Below, one piece after another: positions 62,245-64,000 of a DNA stretch of 64,000 nt. The stretch lies in assembly GCA_963669315.1 (NCBI GenBank), contig OY770021.1:2356001-2420000 (forward strand), read 5' to 3'. The DNA is from SZUA-547 sp963669315 (GTDB taxonomy: Bacteria > Pseudomonadota > Alphaproteobacteria > Rhodobacterales > Rhodobacteraceae). A program made the translations under genes and the position numbers. Under the pieces are notes generated by a model that worked only from the letters and a program-made list of their open reading frames with translations, had not been told where the DNA came from and ran no database searches. Position 1 is the stretch's first letter. Every line of letters begins with the position of its first letter.

Positions 62245-62540
62245 TGTATTCGATCATGCACCTGATCGAGAGTTTTCCGGACGAAATTCGTATCGAGGAG
62301 GTTCTCAGTAAGGCGCAATCGTTTCGGCGGTCTGCGCTGCGGTGGGCCGAAGTGGCGTTCATCGGGATGGTGAACTCTGAACCAACGCGCCAAGAGTTGG
62401 CGCGCCAGCTTCGTCTCGCGGATGCAACAACCAAAGCAGCGGTGCGTGAAATAGTGAACGAGATCAATAAGCGGGGTCCCGAATTCTCGCGAAAGACGGC
62501 TCAAAATCGAGCCGCCGCAACCGGGTTAACCCCGATTTAG
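62244..62540 (+). CDS. Small helical hypothetical protein
   Basis: 98 residues from the ATG at 62244 (GTG at 62241 alternative), overlapping the preceding small gene. Helical and amphipathic: MHLIESFPDEIRIEEVLSKAQSF, QELARQLRLADATTKAAV and REIVNEINKRG. No TM or signal. Not recognised; resembles small regulatory or anti-sigma-like proteins only loosely. Codon use is close to the genome average. Confidence 0.5.
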   Translation: MYSIMHLIESFPDEIRIEEVLSKAQSFRRSALRWAEVAFIGMVNSEPTRQELARQLRLADATTKAAVREIVNEINKRGPEFSRKTAQNRAAATGLTPI

Positions 62541-62558
62541 CTAAAATACCGCACATCT

Positions 62559-62585
62559 CGGGCTCCCCTGATGAATAGGAGCCCG
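62559..62585 (+). promoter_or_regulatory. Hairpin sequestering the muramidase ribosome binding site
   Basis: A perfect 8-bp stem CGGGCTCC (62559-62566) with GGAGCCCG (62578-62585), loop 11 bases. The 3' arm contains the AGGAG site for the ATG at 62590. Closed, it would block translation; opening by temperature, protein or RNA would allow it. Confidence 0.5.
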
Positions 62586-62589
62586 ACCC

Positions 62590-63420
62590 ATGGCGTTCAG
62601 CGATGCGCTGAAATCTGAAATCTTCGCCGCAGCCGAAGAACTGAAGCTTGACCCCGCCGCCCTGTTGGCGGTGGTGGAGGTGGAAAGCGGCGGCCGCGTT
62701 TACGCCAGACTGGACGGCCGTGACGCGCCACTGATCCGGTGGGAGGGGCACGTGTTTCACCGCCGCCTGCCGCCCGACTTTAGAGAACGCGCGATGCAGG
62801 CCGGGTTGTCCTCGCCGCGCGCCGGCGAGATCGCCAATCCTCGGAAACAGACGGACCGCTACGCAATGCTGCGCTGGGCGGAGGAGATCGACCTCGACGC
62901 CGCGCCGCAGGCGGTCAGCTGGGGCGTTGGTCAGGTGCTGGGTGAAAACTGGGACTGGCTGGGCTATCGCAGCCCGCAGGAACTGGCAGCCGAGGCGTAT
63001 TCTGGCCTGACCGGTCAGATCCGCCTGATGGTCCGGTTCATCGAGCGGCGAGGCCTGCGCGAAGTGTTGCAGGAGCGGGACTGGGCCGCTTTCGCCCGCG
63101 CCTATAACGGCCCGGCCTATCGCTACGACGCACGTATGGCCTGCGCGTACGCCCGTGTGGCAGGGCGCGCGGAACCGGTGGAGGCGCGCGATCCCGAGCT
63201 CATTCAGCGGATCGGCGACAAGGGCGCGCCGGTGGCCAGGTTGCAGAGGGCGCTGCGCCGGTTGGGCCGCCCTCTGATCGTCGATGGCGAATTCGGCCCG
63301 GCCACCCGGGCGGCGCTGATCCGGTTCCAATCGGTCGAGGGGCTGACGCCGGACGGGATCGCCGGCCCCGCCACATGGGCCCGGATCGAGGCGCTGAGCG
63401 GGGTGGGGCGGGCGGCTTAG
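62590..63420 (+). CDS. N-acetylmuramidase with peptidoglycan-binding domain
   Basis: 276 residues. Residues about 5-190 form an N-acetylmuramidase/DUF3380-type lysozyme domain: LLAVVEVESGG (catalytic Glu in VEVESGG), DAPLIRWEGHVFHRRLP, and ASWGVGQVLGENW-like VSWGVGQVLGENWDWLGY. The C-terminal part (about 205-270) is a PG_binding_1 repeat (GAPVARLQRALRRLG; DGEFGPATRAALIRFQ). No signal peptide, as in phage or gene-transfer-agent endolysins. Translation may be controlled by the hairpin above. Confidence 0.85.
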   Translation: MAFSDALKSEIFAAAEELKLDPAALLAVVEVESGGRVYARLDGRDAPLIRWEGHVFHRRLPPDFRERAMQAGLSSPRAGEIANPRKQTDRYAMLRWAEEIDLDAAPQAVSWGVGQVLGENWDWLGYRSPQELAAEAYSGLTGQIRLMVRFIERRGLREVLQERDWAAFARAYNGPAYRYDARMACAYARVAGRAEPVEARDPELIQRIGDKGAPVARLQRALRRLGRPLIVDGEFGPATRAALIRFQSVEGLTPDGIAGPATWARIEALSGVGRAA

Positions 63421-64000
63421 GCAGGCCGCGCGCGCCGCTGGTTCAGGTTGAAGCCTACGCGATAGACCGACAGCGCGATCAGCGGTCCGAAATGAACCAG
63501 AGCCGGGCCCCATCCGCCCCAGCCATGCAGCGCCGCCCAGTGCAGCAAGGTCAGAACCGCCGCCGCATAGACCCAGCGCTGCAGGGTCTTCCATGCTTTC
63601 GGACCCATCCTCCGGACAGCGTAGTCCATCGAAGTGGCCGCCAGAGGGATGAAGATCGCGAAGGCCAGCCAGCCGGTCCAGATGGCGAGGTTCGGAAGAT
63701 CCGCCAGCGCCGCTGCGGCCGAGCCCTCATCAATCAGGTAGAGAACGGTGTGCGCCAGCGCATAGGCGAACGCCGCCACTCCAAAATAGCGCCGGTTGCG
63801 GATCAGCCAGCGCGGGCCGCGCCAGCCCTTCAGCAGCCTCGCCAGAGGCGTCGCAAGCATGGCGATGATCATGAAACGGGCGGCGAACTCGCCGGTCGGA
63901 TGCAACAATTTATGGATCGCCCGCGGGTCGTCGCCGGTCAGCACGCCGATCATCGGAATCGCCGGAAGGGCGAGGATCGCCCACAGGAAATAGGGCGAGG
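63417..64000 (-). CDS. MsrQ-like ferric-reductase-type membrane protein (5' end outside window)
   Basis: Partial: the frame continues past the right edge, with residues SPYFLWAILALPAIP before the first in-window Met. Up to six TM helices and conserved His pairs (LLHPTGEFAAR, AHTVLYLI, LLHWAALHGW) resemble MsrQ, the haem-binding membrane partner of methionine sulfoxide reductase MsrP. MsrP is not visible here. The stop overlaps the convergent muramidase stop by 4 bases. Confidence 0.78.
   Translation of the reverse strand, partial: SPYFLWAILALPAIPMIGVLTGDDPRAIHKLLHPTGEFAARFMIIAMLATPLARLLKGWRGPRWLIRNRRYFGVAAFAYALAHTVLYLIDEGSAAAALADLPNLAIWTGWLAFAIFIPLAATSMDYAVRRMGPKAWKTLQRWVYAAAVLTLLHWAALHGWGGWGPALVHFGPLIALSVYRVGFNLNQRRARPA

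Overview
The window is a chromosomal segment of a high-GC alphaproteobacterium, most likely near the Rhodobacterales/Hyphomonadales. The evidence is the company of families: a GapR (DUF2312) nucleoid protein, CpaA-F type Flp pilus genes, DUF1244, DUF1194, DUF6476-like and DUF6173-like proteins, an RpoH-type heat-shock sigma factor, and dense gene packing with many ATGA/GTGA stop-start overlaps. No rRNA, CRISPR array or prophage was seen. One tRNA (Glu, CTC) is present.

Layout. 0.1-7.1 kb: a TenA-like protein, a DUF1223 secreted protein, a leftward EamA-MATE-acyltransferase operon, infC (with an ATA start codon), and uronate dehydrogenase. 7.1-14.8 kb: thrS, an RND efflux pair and a lytic transglycosylase. 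15.1-27.1 kb: a complete-looking tad/cpa type IVc pilus operon (pilin, cpaB, cpaC, an OmpA lipoprotein in the usual cpaD position, cpaE, cpaF, tadB, tadC, two TPR lipoproteins, cpaA), ending in an AAA ATPase of unknown role. 27.1-29.6 kb: a PepSY protein and two-component system. 29.6-50.1 kb: housekeeping and regulatory genes: DnaJ/TerB protein, aroQ, tRNA-Glu, rluD, rpoH, pepF, an OmpA lipoprotein, a sigma-54 response regulator, gapR, a ferredoxin-cyclase-Rieske fusion, a YbdK/N-formylglutamate amidohydrolase operon, pyruvate kinase, and a cysteine synthase-glutaredoxin fusion. 50.2-50.9 kb: rpmI-rplT. 50.9-55.8 kb: an accessory island. 55.9-64 kb: a membrane protein, pheS-(DUF6173-like)-pheT, a family 25 glycosyltransferase, two small coupled genes, a muramidase and a partial MsrQ-like membrane protein.

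The most promising candidate for an undescribed system is the island at 50,938-54,402. A 60-residue Asp/Ser/Thr-rich peptide with a strong ribosome binding site is followed by an HExxH protein resembling the peptide beta-hydroxylase family found in RiPP clusters. That gene is translationally coupled (GTGA) to a flavin monooxygenase, and an ATP-grasp enzyme is transcribed divergently 64 bases from the peptide. This looks like a compact ribosomal-peptide modification locus. An IS630-type element, itself recombined with an IS5-type transposase, sits exactly in the TAG stop codon of the ATP-grasp gene.

Other points of note are the Fer2-cyclase-Rieske triple fusion, a CATG in which two divergent start codons overlap (rluD and a DUF6476-like gene), and a hairpin that buries the ribosome binding site of the muramidase gene. 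All calls come from reading the sequence and remembered family features; no database search was run.
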